Source: Paramoeba atlantica (Eukaryota > Discosea). Taken from it: a DNA stretch of 64,000 nt. The stretch spans positions 372,001-436,000 of the forward strand of contig CDRNVI010000060.1 in NCBI GenBank assembly GCA_977017575.1, read 5' to 3'. How positions within the stretch are numbered: position 1 is the stretch's first letter; each line of letters begins with the position of its first letter. Of the stretch, positions 51,956-63,761 are shown one piece after another. The notes under the pieces are model-generated. The model did no database searches and was not told where the DNA came from. It worked only from the letters and a program-made list of their open reading frames with translations. A program made the position numbers and the translations under genes.

Positions 51956-54900
51956 GATATTTTATTCATAAAAGGATTTTTTATATGTAAAAAATCAACG
52001 ATTTTGTTTTGTTGGTGTTTCTGAAATGCTAAATTTGATGAATGTACCTGTTTACGAATTTAAATATTTCTGAATGTAAATAGGTATCTCTTTTAAATTC
52101 AGAAACAACAACACATCGTCCTGTTCTCGAAACTCCTAGAGTACCGTCTTTTCATCGAACCGTCCGAGGGTCAGCCCCCGTGCCCATGGCGTGCTACACT
52201 AATGGTGAAGGAGAAATCTCAGGAGTTGGATTGCGAGTTTCAAGGGTGAGCTCACCGAAAAAATTATTCGGAAGTTATGACCCTAGTTGTCACGACCTGT
52301 CGACCGATATCCTCCTCAAGCCGCAAGATTGGAAGTTCGAACATTTTTGCAGTGATCTTTATAGGAAAAATCTTATTGGAAAGCTTAGGCACGAGGTGCG
52401 AAAGTGTTTCGGGCACTCTGCAGATCCCTCATCAGTATCGAGAGATATCGTAAGTCTAGATCTGGCGCTTGATACCATTGCAGCTCACCTAGCTGATTGC
52501 TGTTCTCGTGCGAGGGCGGGTTTGTTTATCACGATGCGTTCGATTGAACCATCTATGGAGGTGATACATTATTTGCGAATAAAACACAGAATGGGTCGGA
52601 AATTTGGCGACTACTGGAAGGAGGCTCTTAGAGCTGATACCCTCGAGGGGAAATATCTTCAGGCTCAGCGTGAAATGATGAGGTTTCACGAAGCTAACGT
52701 CATCGCGAGGAGAGATGGGAAGAACCGCCGGCGCGCTCGAGTGCGAAGGAGATATGCGAAGGAAAATCCACGTCCAAGGGGGTTTAAAAGGGGGCACATG
52801 GAATTAAGGCGCCTCGAGAAAGATCAAACTCTCCCGCGGGCCCTTTTCTACGAAAGAAAATGCACGAAGCTCGCCTCGGAAAGAGAAACCGTACCGGGGT
52901 CGCATAACCTTAAAGTCCGGCCTCCGCTTTCGCGTAAGACTCAGCCCTCAAAAGGAAACAGCTCCAGTAGGAAAGGGATTCAAGGTAGGCGTTCTCGACA
53001 CATACCGAGCCAAGGAAATTATGGAACGGGCCTTATTAGAGTTTCTGTTCGAGACGATTCTGGAAAATCACCTAGTGAAACATTTCCGGGAGATTGTACT
53101 GGTAAAGGACATGATGAGACCAGTCTATCTATTTACCCAGGTAAGGATGATTTTCCCAAGAAATTTAAGAGTTTAGGTGAGAATGTTTCCCATCGCACGA
53201 GAATAGGCGTGGAAGCGACAAAAGAAGGGAAGAAAAGACCCCTGAGACGCAGAAATATTGTGGGGAAGAAAAAGTCCCACATGGAGGATACCAAACAAGG
53301 TAAATCGGACGACATGATTCAGGGCGCCGGAAAGGAACCCGGGCGATTACTCATGCCACGCGGGTATGGGAATAGGGCTCAGGAAGAGTCCTCATTAAAC
53401 GCGGCTCAGCACCACGGGCGAGCTGGCGTCGCCGCACCTGTCGGTGCCGGCACCTCTCCTTGGAGGATACTCTGTGATTTTGTATCCTATACCTATACGA
53501 GTTTTATGCGCAGGACGTTTTTTGGAGAGAGAAACCATCCCAGAAAAGAGAACTGGCCAATCGATCCGATTGATGTAAAACGGGTAAATGTAGAAGAACT
53601 ACTTCTACTGAAAACTGGAAGCGATGTGAGAGAAGAAAAGAAAATATTCGGTTTCGTGCAGGACGCGAATAAGTTTAAGGGCTTGTTGAGGAAGGATTAC
53701 GATCCTCGTTATCGCGGTGAATCGAAGAGGCTGGAACCTTTCGTGGAGGAGATGGTGAGGTCCGGGGTAATAAAGAGAATCCCACGGAGAACCGCAAAAA
53801 TATGGATGACAGCATTTTTGATTCCCAAGCCGAAGAAGAAAACCATGCGTGTGATCTTGAATGCGATTCCTCTCAACGAGATACAATCTATAGTCCCAGG
53901 CCCTTTAACGTTAGCGAGCTTGCAGGATATTGAAAAGGCGGTCCTGGAAAACAAATTCTTCGGGGAGACGGATGGAAGAAATTGGTACCATCAGTTTGGG
54001 CTTCCAGAAGATGTTCTGCCCTACTTGGCCGTTCGCATTAAGGGAAGGACATATGGTTGGGCCACATTGCCCATGGGATGGCATTCTTCGGTAAAAATTG
54101 GTCATGCGGCTACAAGCTTGATCCACAACCTTCCGGTTAGTAATTCACATCCACTGACTTTTATCGACAATTGTTACCGCTTTGGAACCAGCCAGGAGGG
54201 TGTAGAGGATGACCTGAGCCAAACTTTGCAACGTGCGAAGCTGGTTGGCGCCGAAATTGCGGTCACCACGAAGCCCACCAGTAAGGGCACGGTATTAGGC
54301 ATTGAGGTAAATCTAGAGGAAAAGAAACTCTCACTGCCGGTTCAGTTTATTGATAAATTAAAACACTTACGCGAGGCATTCAAGTTACTAGCGCAACAGC
54401 ATCGCTTGCCGACGCACCGTCTAATCTGGAAAGTGTTGGGGACTCTGTTCTGGGCAACTAGAGTGTTAGGTATTACTCAATGCGAATTTCCAACTGTGAT
54501 GTATTGGCTGAAGGGGAGAGCACGCAGATTGGCAGCTAAGCCAGTCTTATGGGATTTACCATGCCAGATGTCCCAGAAATTCATCTCGAGCCTTATTGCG
54601 CTAATCGATAGAGTGGAGGCAAACACCCCTAGAAAATTGGAGAGGGGAGAAACCAGTGCCTTTGAATTGTATTGTGATGCTTCCGAGAAGGGGTGGGGAC
54701 TAGCATGGCTGCAGGGCGGCAGTCTTCAGTATCGCTCTGGAAATTTTGCGGCCTGGCTCAGAGATAAGCCTATTGCATATAAGGAGCTATTCGCAGCAGA
54801 GATGGGCTTAAAACTGGTAAAGGAAAGAAAAATCAAGGCTTGTACACTGATATCAGATAATAAGAACGTTGTGGCATGGCTGTCCAAATGGAAGGCAGGA

Positions 54901-55620
54901 CCCCCGCTAATTATGGAGTGGCTACGCCGGTTATACCAGGTGTTTTTCCTACCTGGTTATCTCAAGGAGGTCCGTTGGATTTGCTCCGAGAAAAACATAG
55001 CAGATGAACCCTCACGCCATGGGAACGAGAGCGACAGGCATGGCCATGTATCTCTTTTAAATTCAGAAACAACAACGTTCTAAAGCGTTATAACGTTATA
55101 ATTCAACAAAAACTTTTGCATTTCGCGAGTTTATTTGTCAAGAAAATCTTACCATTTAGTGTAAGGAGGTATTATCTCCAACATACCAAATCGTAAATTT
55201 ATAGGTTTTACTTATTGGGTTCTAACATGTTTCGATCGCTTCGCATGGAGATCGTATTCATATGAAAAAGATATTTTATTCATAAAAGGATTTTTTATAT
55301 GTAAAAAATCAACGATTTTGTTTTGTTGGTGTTTCTGAAATGCTAAATTTGATGAATGTACCTGTTTACGAATTTAAATATTTCTGAATGTAAATAGGTA
55401 TCTCTTTTAAATTCAGAAACAACAACGTTCTAAAGCGTTATAACGTTATAATTCAACAAAAACTTTTGCATTTCGCGAGTTTATTTGTCAAGAAAATCTT
55501 ACCATTTAGTGTAAGGAGGTATTATCTCCAACATACAAAATCGTAAATTTATAGGTTTTACTTATTGGGTTCTAACATGTTTCGATCGCTTCGCATGGAG
55601 ATCGTATTCATATGAAAAAG
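51956..55620 (+). mobile_element. fossil: Ngaro/VIPER-like retrotransposon with split direct repeats
   Basis: End repeats are arranged A1 (51956-52112), body, B1 (55048-55269), A2 (55270-55426), B2 (55399-55620). A1/A2 are identical as read; B1/B2 differ by about one base. A 29-nt block is common to the ends of A and starts of B. This split-repeat layout is the hallmark of Ngaro, PAT and VIPER elements, which move with a tyrosine recombinase, but no recombinase gene is visible here. Young to judge from repeat identity. The single long frame looks whole. Confidence 0.7.
52186..55083 (+). CDS. fossil element: RT-RNase H polyprotein frame, looks whole
   Basis: About 965 codons, first ATG 52186. 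Residues 1-460 are basic and Ser/Lys-rich with no recognised domain, possibly a nucleic-acid-binding part. Residues about 500-800 are reverse transcriptase (GVIKRIPRRTAKIWMTAFLI, WATLPMGWHSSVKIGHAATS, LTFIDNCYRFG). Residues about 820-960 are RNase H (LYCDASEKGWGLAWLQ, AYKELFAAEMGLKLV, LISDNKNVVAWLSKW, NIADEPSRHG). The frame ends inside repeat B1. Distinct from the other RNase H pieces in the window. Confidence 0.7.
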   Translation: MACYTNGEGEISGVGLRVSRVSSPKKLFGSYDPSCHDLSTDILLKPQDWKFEHFCSDLYRKNLIGKLRHEVRKCFGHSADPSSVSRDIVSLDLALDTIAAHLADCCSRARAGLFITMRSIEPSMEVIHYLRIKHRMGRKFGDYWKEALRADTLEGKYLQAQREMMRFHEANVIARRDGKNRRRARVRRRYAKENPRPRGFKRGHMELRRLEKDQTLPRALFYERKCTKLASERETVPGSHNLKVRPPLSRKTQPSKGNSSSRKGIQGRRSRHIPSQGNYGTGLIRVSVRDDSGKSPSETFPGDCTGKGHDETSLSIYPGKDDFPKKFKSLGENVSHRTRIGVEATKEGKKRPLRRRNIVGKKKSHMEDTKQGKSDDMIQGAGKEPGRLLMPRGYGNRAQEESSLNAAQHHGRAGVAAPVGAGTSPWRILCDFVSYTYTSFMRRTFFGERNHPRKENWPIDPIDVKRVNVEELLLLKTGSDVREEKKIFGFVQDANKFKGLLRKDYDPRYRGESKRLEPFVEEMVRSGVIKRIPRRTAKIWMTAFLIPKPKKKTMRVILNAIPLNEIQSIVPGPLTLASLQDIEKAVLENKFFGETDGRNWYHQFGLPEDVLPYLAVRIKGRTYGWATLPMGWHSSVKIGHAATSLIHNLPVSNSHPLTFIDNCYRFGTSQEGVEDDLSQTLQRAKLVGAEIAVTTKPTSKGTVLGIEVNLEEKKLSLPVQFIDKLKHLREAFKLLAQQHRLPTHRLIWKVLGTLFWATRVLGITQCEFPTVMYWLKGRARRLAAKPVLWDLPCQMSQKFISSLIALIDRVEANTPRKLERGETSAFELYCDASEKGWGLAWLQGGSLQYRSGNFAAWLRDKPIAYKELFAAEMGLKLVKERKIKACTLISDNKNVVAWLSKWKAGPPLIMEWLRRLYQVFFLPGYLKEVRWICSEKNIADEPSRHGNESDRHGHVSLLNSETTTF

Positions 55621-58600
55621 TTTCTGTACCTTGTTGATTTATTTTCTTAATCTTTCTCACGTTCCATGGTTCTAACTCGCTCTAAAGCAAAACAGGAATC
55701 CAACTTTGATCGCGAAGCGGGCGCGCACAAGCTCGGTTCATGGGACCAGTTTCAGGCAAACAAAGACCTGGTTAAAGGCGCTAGCACATACAAGGAAGAG
55801 CTGTACACGACACCACTTCCGCCGGATCCTTCATCAGAATTAGAACAACGGGCCGAAGACATTGCCCTCAGCATTACGAACTCCATCGAAGGCGTGACAC
55901 CAGACACAGGGCGTCAGCAAACGAGCTCGGAAGAAGAATTATTTTCCAGCGTCCGTCCCACCTTCCCCCAGCGTCCCTCCTTCTTCACTCAGCCAATCGA
56001 AATCTACATACAAGGCTGTGAAGGAGAAATGCGAGCGCCACAACCGGGGGATAGCTCGTACCGAATACAATTATGACGACGACAAATTAATTTTCCCCGA
56101 CCTGACGCCTCAAGACCTCGACTTTTCGTTGAGCGGTGGAACCAAAGTAAGGAAAAAGAAAAAGCGTCCTAAAGGGATCTCACTTTCCCAGCTACATACC
56201 CAGTTATGCACCGAGTCTGGGGGCGACAGTGATGACCGTGACTCCACAGATGCGTCAACAAGTGTTCACAGCTCTCCGGCTGAATCACCCCTGAAGAAGT
56301 TAACCCCGAAAACGGCTGTAGGCAAACGTAAACGTCCCCAGCAGGTGTCGAAAACTACCTCCCCTGACGCCCCCAAAGCCGAAACAATGAACAATGCCCC
56401 CGAACCGACCCCAACCCAAAACTGTGCGATAGAAAAAACACACACCACGCATGAAAATACGCGAAAATGTCCCTTCGAGGGATGTACTTGGAAAACAGGG
56501 CCCCACGGGGGCCAATGGCAGGCATTCCACAACCACGTAGCAAACAGACACAGTGATGAGGTCCCAGACGAGTGGTGGAAAGACGAAGGACGTTTTAGGT
56601 GTCATGATTGCAATAAACATTATGATCAAGGCAAACGGGAAACCCATGACAAGATCTGCATGTTCCGCCATTCCTCTCCTCAAAGCCGTCCGTCGCCCTC
56701 GACGAGCAGTGCCGATCCTGTTCTAAGCCCCAATGTGGACTCGAATGCTCTTCCTGCCCTTAACTCACCTTCCACACCCTCTCATCAAAGCGTAGTAAGC
56801 GAAAACGTGAAAGTCTCCGACACACCCCTTCCGAGTTTATCCTCTATCAGTGCGCTACTTATTAACAGTTGCAAGGACATCCCCAACAGTTGCCGACAAG
56901 AATGGGCTAAAACACTCTGCGGTTGCTTATCCACAGCAGCGAGAGAGAACACGCTCGAGGCATGGACACTCCTCGCCATGCTGCCCAAATGCGTCCTACC
57001 CGCCCCTCATCGCGGAGGTAACCGCGCAAAAGCCTCTTACGCCTCCCATGTAAAGAAGTGCCTCGCGAGATGGTCCAACAAAGATTTCCTGGCGCTTTGG
57101 AAAGAAGCTGTCTCGAGTGTATCACGCAAAAAGAAAAATGTACCACAAGCGCTTACCATTGACGAAGAAGTAAAGAAAGCGGCTTTACGGGCAGAACGGC
57201 TTGTCCGCGACGCGGAGCTCTCCCGCGCCATGACAGCATTAACTTCGGAACCACTTGCCCCTGACGACGACGCCACCTACTCGAAGCTCCAGGCAAAGCA
57301 TCCTCAGAGACTTGACAGCACTTTCAACGTGGCAAGCCCTTCAGCGCCGGAAGCAAAACCGCTTGAAGCAACGGAAGACGAAGTAGCCGAGGCCCTAGCG
57401 ACTTTCCACCGAGGGTCCTCGGGAGGGGCCTTCGGTATGCGGCCGGAGCACGTTCAGGCCGCGATGCAGTACCATCACGACGCGTACACCGATCCTCTGG
57501 GCACGCTTACGAAGTTTACCAATCACTTGCTCGCAGGAAAAGCACCGTTGGAAGTCAAAGATTATTTTGCGGGTGGTCGGTTATGCGCCCTGAAAAAGGG
57601 TGAACACGATGTTCGTCCAATTGCTGCCGGAGAAACCCTTCGCCGCTTGGCAAGCAAAGTTGCCTGCCTCTCCGCAAAATTCAAGGCCCGAAAACTCTTC
57701 AGAGGGCACCAGTACGGCGTAGCCACACCTGCTGGAGCCGAGCGCATCATCCACCTCTGTCGGAAGACCTTCGCCGAACATATTGAGGATGACGACTTCC
57801 TGCTATGCAAAGTCGACCTCAAAAACGCTTTCAATAACGTCTCACGGGATTTCTTTGTGGCCCTAACACGCCAGCATTTCCCTGAGCTGGGTGCGTACGT
57901 GGAGTGGTGTTACAACACTCAAAGCATTCTGACCTTTGGCTCACGCTTTATCGAATCATCTGAAGGGGTGCAACAAGGCGACCCCCTGGGCCCTCTGCTC
58001 TTTTCGCTTGTGATGAAAGAAGTTTCCCTACAAATCCACACTGCCGCTCCGAAACTCGCTTTAAACCTGTGGTACTTGGACGACGGGATACTCGCCGGTC
58101 CATCCTGCGACGTTCGGCACGCACTAGACATGATCGCGATGTCCGGCCCGAAATGGGGATTGCATATCAACGTGGCCAAGTGCGAGATCGCAACACACCC
58201 AGCTTCCTCCCATCGTTGCTCACTTTTCCCTGACATCCCCGGCCTGAACACGAATTCGGCAGGAAATTTTCATATTTTGGGGAGTCCAATTGGTTCGACA
58301 GAATTTTGCCGCGAATTCTTTCTCAAGAACACAATCGACATGGCAGAGGAATCTCTCGAGGCCATAGCTACACTTGAAGATCCCCAGGTGGCCCTTTCCC
58401 TCATACGCCACTGTACTGGTTTCTGTAAAATGGTTTACTCGCTCAGGACTACCCCGACAACGGAACTTCAAGATATCTGCCAACGCTTAGATGATGCCGT
58501 CCAGCGCACTATTGAACACTTCTTCCGTCCTTTGAGTGATGGGGCGCGACGCCAGGCGCAACGCGAAAAGCGGTACGGGGGGTTGGGCCTTCGGTCGGCG

Positions 58601-59886
58601 GGGGAACATTCGAGTGCGGCTTACGTTGCCTCCGTAGCTTTCTCAACGGACAAAGACCGTTGGGACCCAGCGGACGCTGAGGGCTTTGACCATGCCGTGC
58701 GGGAGGTGAACAGGCGTGCCGGAAAGACGGTGGTCCAACAAGGTGGCAAAATTCCGAAAAGTATGGCTTTGGCGACTGATTCTCCGTATACCGACGCGCA
58801 GGAATCCGGAACAGAACTGGTGATTCCCCGACAACGCGACCTTAGCCACGCCATCGCCAACCAGGAATTTCACGAGGCATTTGCGAAAGCCGACCTTCGC
58901 ACACGGGCCAGATGGATATCAGAAACAGGAGAAGGAGCCTCAGAATGGGCTTTTGTGATCCCCTCCAAGAAAACCGGTCTGGCTTTCACACCGACGGAGT
59001 TTCGCACCCTCACACGCTGGTGGCTAGGGGACCCAATCTATCCTGCGTCCCGGCCTTGTCCTATGGAAAAATGCACGCTACCGCTAGATCCCGAGGGTGA
59101 CCACGCTCTGGGGTGCAAAAGCGGACATGGTATAATCGCACGCCACAACGCACTAGCGGCACAGTTTACTTCTGAATGTAAAAAGGCCGGTTTCACCCCG
59201 CGGAGAGAAGTGAGTCTGGGCAACAAGGGTCCTGGGGGCGCCCTCACCAGGCCCGGAGACGTGTTCATCCCTACAATCGGGCTAGGCCAGTCTCTTGTAT
59301 TAGACTTCGCCGTCACTCATGTTCAGCAACCAAAGTATACGGACTTAGTCCGTGATGCTAACTGGGTGACGGCGGGGTCTTTTGCGGAACGATACGCCAC
59401 CGAAAACAAAAAGAAGCAAAGAGAGGAAGCAGAGTTTGCACGCCATCGATTTGGAGCGATGGTCGTGGAATCTTATGGAGCGTGGAGTCGAAGCGCCTTT
59501 GCGATCCTCAAGGAGGTTTCCGTCTCTCGTGCGGCATACTCCGGGGGTACCCTTTCGAACGGGGAAGCCTTACACCAATTGGTGACGTCACTTAACATCA
59601 CTCTGATGCGGATACAGGCTCGGATGCTGGTACTCCGACTTCCCGCGGCGGTCCCTGACACGGCCCTCCTTGGATATGGGAACGATGAGTAATTCGGTCC
59701 CCCCCAATCATTTAACAGCCGCAGGGGGGGGAGGGTGTTTCTCTGCGAAAGGGGGGGGGCAAGGGGGGGTACCAAGTCACTAACCGACTTGCCGTCACGG
59801 GTCTTAGTTTTGGTGCGGGAGTGATTTGATTAGGGGTGGATTTCGGGTAGAATTGTTTACTAGTTTTTAGTAAAAAAAAAAAAAAA
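55621..59886 (+). mobile_element. REL-type LINE, copy 2, SL to poly(A)
   Basis: Starts with 16 nt of SL (TTTCTGTACCTTGTTG, 55621-55636) directly after the B2 repeat, then a 29-nt leader and ATG 55666. The coding part ends at 59692; the 3' UTR contains several G/C runs and ends in 15 A (59872-59886). Size 4.27 kb. Apart from one replaced segment near 55962-55980 that shifts the frame, it seems full length. Confidence 0.88.
55666..59692 (+). CDS. LINE polyprotein: zinc fingers, reverse transcriptase, restriction-like endonuclease (one frameshift)
   Basis: About 1340 codons in two frames. 55666-55962 equals copy 1; the next ~20 nt differ from copy 1 and shift the frame, which is then open to 59692. 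Domains by position: C2H2 finger at 56469-56550, second finger at 56598-56670, RT from about 57400 with DLKNAFNNVSRDFF (57812), VQQGDPLGPLLFSLVMKEV (57970), LWYLDDGILAG (58072; the YLDD active site), thumb, then a zinc knuckle (CPMEKCTLPLDPEGDHALGC) and the nuclease RPGDVFIPTIGLGQSLVLDF (59254-59315; the D...D pair of a PD-(D/E)xK fold). Target-primed reverse transcription is the expected activity. Confidence 0.85.
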
Positions 59887-60114
59887 GCCAAATTTTCAAA
59901 TTGCTAATTTGATTGCTTGTTTTCAACTCGTATACCCCCCCCCCCCCCAATGGACCTACTTGGTTCGTCTACTGGGTCAAAATATAGAGGCAAAAAAAAA
60001 AAAAAAAAAAATAGAATATATTTTAGAAGAAAGAATTTTTCAGTCTTGAACGTTTGAGGTGGAAAAAAAGATATTTTTAAAAAAAAAACAAATATACTCG
60101 TCGTTGACCGTCCC
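59887..60114. other. homopolymer-rich spacer
   Basis: Poly(C) of about 15 at 59936-59949 and poly(A) of about 20 at 59993-60011, likely tails of small retroposed or mariner debris. No gene. Confidence 0.4.
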
Positions 60115-60245
60115 AGGATTTATGTACGCAGCACACTATTCGTCTCATTTTAGAAATTTCAGTGTCCATTTTCAGTAAATCGGAGGTCGAGATCTTCCAC
60201 GTGCTACAACCATAGGAAATAACTGGCATAACTAAAGTTTGAAAT
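60115..60245 (-). pseudogene. LINE RT-tail scrap, minus strand
   Basis: RIFQTLVMPVISYGCSTWKI and LLKMDTEISKMRRIVCC are typical of the segment after the RT domain. About 43 codons. Joined head-on to the plus-strand LINE that follows. Confidence 0.5.
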
Positions 60246-61921
60246 ATACGAGTCAAAAAAAATCTGAACTGTTGTTCTACGGGAAAGATGGTACGCTACA
60301 CGGCACGGTTAGTAGTTCTCGAGGTGTGCGGCAGGGGTCGCCGCTTTCCAGCTTTCTTTTCTGCACCTTCATGCAGCCAATGCTCGCAACATTGGCTCTT
60401 GAATACCCAACGCTGAAAATTTTTGCCTATATCGATGACATAAATCTGGTGTCCGACGACGCGGATCTTTTGACGAAAGCGTTCTATAGACTGTGGGACC
60501 TTTTGGGCGAGAGAGATGTACAACTCGCTAACAGAAAATGTGTGTGGTTTGGCGGGAGAGAAGGTAGAGAAATTCCAGAGACTCTAAAGATGGCCGGGGT
60601 GAATTCTGAGTCAGATGCCCTGAAAGCACTAGGGGCATACATCGGAGAAAATGAACGGGTCAGCAATCTTCTTTTAAGGAATCTTCGTAAGCATAAAACA
60701 ATTTTTAGAAGATTGCGGAGAATGGGAGCAAATAATGTCTCGTGCCTCATCCTGTCGAAATGCGTCAATGTGAGACAAAGATACCAGATTCGAACGCACG
60801 CGCCGGAGGCATCTGGAGAGATGGCGAAGGAATTTGACTCAGAGGTAGAAGACGTTCTGAAAGCATGGCTTGGTCCTTTGACATCCGATCAAGTCGAGTG
60901 GGCTCGTTTGCCGCTGTCGATGGGTGGTTTGGGCCTGTCTTCAACGGACTCTATCCGAGTGGCCGCATATGAGGCTTCGCAACACGCAGCTTTAGAGCAG
61001 CAAAAAAAGTTTTCAGCTCAAGTCGCGACGTGCGATGCCTCAACAGTGGCCGCTGTACCGGAAGAAGAGTCTGCGGAGAAAGCAGTACACAAGGCGATAA
61101 AAACGCGTCTGTGTGAAACCAAGAAAACTGCGCAGATAATGCAGGCAACTACTCGGAAAGGAAGCTACTCGTGGCTGCACGCGACCGAACGATTTATACC
61201 GACGCGACAATACACCCTAGCAGTGATGCCGAGGCTCGGTATCTGTCACCCGGAGCTCCCTTCATCCTTTCTCTGCCCGGGCTGCAAAACGGAAATCAAC
61301 GGCGAGACCGCTCTCACCCACGTGCCGGGATGCGTCAGGTGCACCGGAACGAATTCGACTACGAAGCACAATTGTGTGATTCGTTACATCTACGACCTTT
61401 GCATGAAGGCCGGTATCCCATGCGAGCGGGAGCCCCGTCAGTTTTCATCGTACACGTGCCTCGGGTGCTCGGAGGTAATTTCCGAAGAGCGAAAGAGGGA
61501 GCATGCAACAGCGTGCAAAGGCAGCGCGTTGCATCGATCGGGCCCCGATTTGGTAGTATATTGGGCCACAGGGGAGATCTTTTATGACCTTACAGTCGTA
61601 CACGAGCTCGCTCCTTCCATTCTCGGTACCAAGCCAGCAAAAGCACTCCAAGACGCGATCACGAGGAAACGCACCAAGTACGTGGCGACCAAAATATTAA
61701 GAGAGGACGACTTTCGGTGCTTACCCATCCTTGCAAGCGGATCACTTCACGCCAACACAAGAGAGCTACTACACATTTTGGCCGAGAAATCGTCCATGAA
61801 TCCGCAGGCGGTGGAACGAGACTTTGCGCTGCATTTGCAAGAATTGAATGGGGCAGTGTTAAACTGCCAGTTGCGTCGGTTCTTGGAGCCCCGTACAGAG
61901 GAGGATACTTATGGCTTCTAG
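60246..61921 (+). pseudogene. 5'-truncated LINE: RT palm to restriction-like endonuclease
   Basis: No start codon; the frame is open to 61921 (about 558 codons). Starts at RT motif B (SSRGVRQGSPLSSFLFCTFM), then IFAYIDDINLVSD (YIDD active site, 60430), QLANRKCVWFGG, thumb, ARLPLSMGGLGLSSTDSIRV, a zinc knuckle (CPGCKTEINGETALTHVPGC), a second Cys-rich unit (CLGCSEVISEERKREHATAC) and the nuclease GPDLVVYWATGEIFYDLTVV (61543-61602) with PD and D motifs. A fourth LINE lineage in the window; the retained 3' part is undamaged. Confidence 0.8.
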
Positions 61922-62668
61922 ATTTAGCTTTAATTTCTTTAGAATGGATTTCTTACACTCGTTTTTTAATATATAGTTAGAGATGTGCGGTTGTAGTTTT
62001 CTCCGTGTGGGATGCTAATCCCCAAGTGGGACGTACGAAAACATGTAGTCCCTTTTCAGCCCATGATGAAAATTTTAGAAAATGCCCGTATTATTTTATT
62101 TATAACATTTATTTATAATATTTAGTATTGCAGGAACTCTTTGAGTAATACATGTAAAAATGTGAAATCGTTTTAATGCACCGTATTCATACATGTATGG
62201 AAGTAAACGATGGATAATTATGTGTAACTCATTGTAATCCTAGCCGTATTTTCAAAGCAAAAAACGCACAATGAATGGCTAGGGGGGACCTTCGATGAGT
62301 ACTCATCGTAAGTTGTAGACTTTCGATGAGTCTCACGGAAAGTTGTAGACTTTCGATGAGTACTCATCGAAGGTGTTTTTGACTTTTTCAATTTTTCGTA
62401 TTTTATCATTTTTTTTGCGAAGGGCCAACTGTGAGCGTAGCCCTGGGACATAATATTTTTTGGCGACCCGTGCGCTCCATGCGGAGGTGGTGGATATTGG
62501 CACGGCGGGCGGAGGAGGAGTTGGCATCACGGCCTTCTTTTTCCGGCGGGCAGGAGGGAGCGGCAAAATCTCAGGACTACTCCTGATTCTTTTGCTTGGG
62601 TGCGTGTGAACACTAGAAGTCTACGAATAGAATTGTTCGAAGGATATCGAGTTTCCTGTAGGGTGGGG
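61922..62668. other. no gene; contains a foldback
   Basis: AT-rich LINE 3' flank, then the foldback at 62288-62374 and a short GC-rich stretch. No supported coding sequence. Confidence 0.4.
62288..62374. repeat. 87-bp foldback with nested palindromes
   Basis: 62288-62308 and 62354-62374 are perfect 21-bp inverted repeats, and each arm itself contains the palindrome CGATGAGTACTCATCG. Between them AGTTGTAGACTTTCGATGAG is present twice in tandem. Confidence 0.9.
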
Positions 62669-63450
62669 GGGTGGCCCCACGGGGCACATGATATTCTCAT
62701 ATTATGATTTTTACTTAGTTAAATTGTCAGAGTTTAATCGTACATCAATTAGTACGAAAATTTTTTCCTATTCCTCAGTCGCCGCGAGAGAACTCTATCA
62801 CCACGCGAAACGCGTAGTCCATCGATCGTGCCAGAGAATCCGATGGGAAGCTCGGAAATGAGCATAATGAAATCAAGAGTGTGTGAAAAGCTTTTGCTGG
62901 CGAAGGATGTGGCACCGGTTCTATTAATAAGATATGCTTAAATAATCCAGTAACACCCCCTCCTCATCCGGATACAGTTCCACACCGCCACACCTTATAC
63001 ACGGATGCTTCGTCGACGGGATGGGGAGCAATATTGTACCTCGACTACGGGCAAGTAGTTTGTGTGGGGGATCGCTGGGAGGAGAACTTCGCGTACGAAG
63101 TGAACAAAGCAGAGACGAGGGCCGTTCGTCTCGCTTTCGAGCGTTTGGTACATCACTTCCACCGAGGAACTTGTGTGGACCTTTTCATCGATAACACATC
63201 GTGTTTAGCATCAATTAAAAAGAAATCAACAAACTCAGACGGAATTCATTTTGAACTGAAGCCATTGCTGCAATTCTTAAGAAAGCAGGGAATTACCGTA
63301 CAGCCGGAATACATTTCATCAAAATTGAATCCCGCAGATCCAATCAGTCGACAACAGGTCCAGAGCAGTGCGAAAGGGAAAATTTGTGACTAGCGAAAGG
63401 GTGGTCCCCGCGTGGACACCCGTTCGCGACAGGGAGAGACAATGCATCTC
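62669..63450 (+). mobile_element. fossil: DIRS/VIPER-like element, internally deleted
   Basis: 5' repeat shared with 46187-46226, then RNase H (TLYTDASSTGWGAILYLD, TRAVRLAFERLVHHF, LFIDNTSCLASIKKK, NPADPISRQQ), then the hairpin GCGAAAGGGTGG...CACCCGTTCGC at 63394-63428, identical to that of the copy at 41370-42370. No RT is present. Broken, one large deletion, moderate age; the two copies differ by roughly a tenth of residues in the shared part. Confidence 0.65.
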
Positions 63451-63695
63451 TCGGTGAGTGAATGTTATAGTATTATTAGTTTGTTCAAATTGGTTTCTAC
63501 GGATAGTTTCAAATTCAATTGTAAAATAAAAGAGTGCAGAGATGTACATAGGATACCGTTAAAACAAATTATCAATATACATTATGTAGACTGAAGTTCA
63601 CCTTTTCGTACAATATATTTTATAGTTTCTTTATGTTGTGCAGGGGCTCACCCGGAGGGCAATTCTCCCATGAAAGGTAAAGAAAAGTAAATAAT

Positions 63696-63732
63696 CAACA
63701 AGGTACAGAAACTGTATCTTTATCGTTAAAGA
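63696..63732 (-). other. complete 37-nt spliced-leader relic, minus strand
   Basis: Minus-strand reading TCTTTAACGATAAAG + ATACAGTTTCTGTACCTTGT + TG, then ATTATTTACTTTTCTTTACC and an ATG at 63671 that opens only a short frame (MGELPSG). The base after the SL is not GT, so this is not an SL RNA gene donor site. The SL 5' half can fold on itself (ATCTTTA/TAAAGAT). Confidence 0.75.
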
Positions 63733-63761
63733 TTATTGTACGTGTGCTTCTCTCTAGATTC

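Noticed and set aside
49522-55083. Segmental duplication explaining the two LINE copies
   Set aside because: The flanks differ at once on the 5' side, within the SL, and copy 2 extends to its own poly(A), so independent insertion is simpler.
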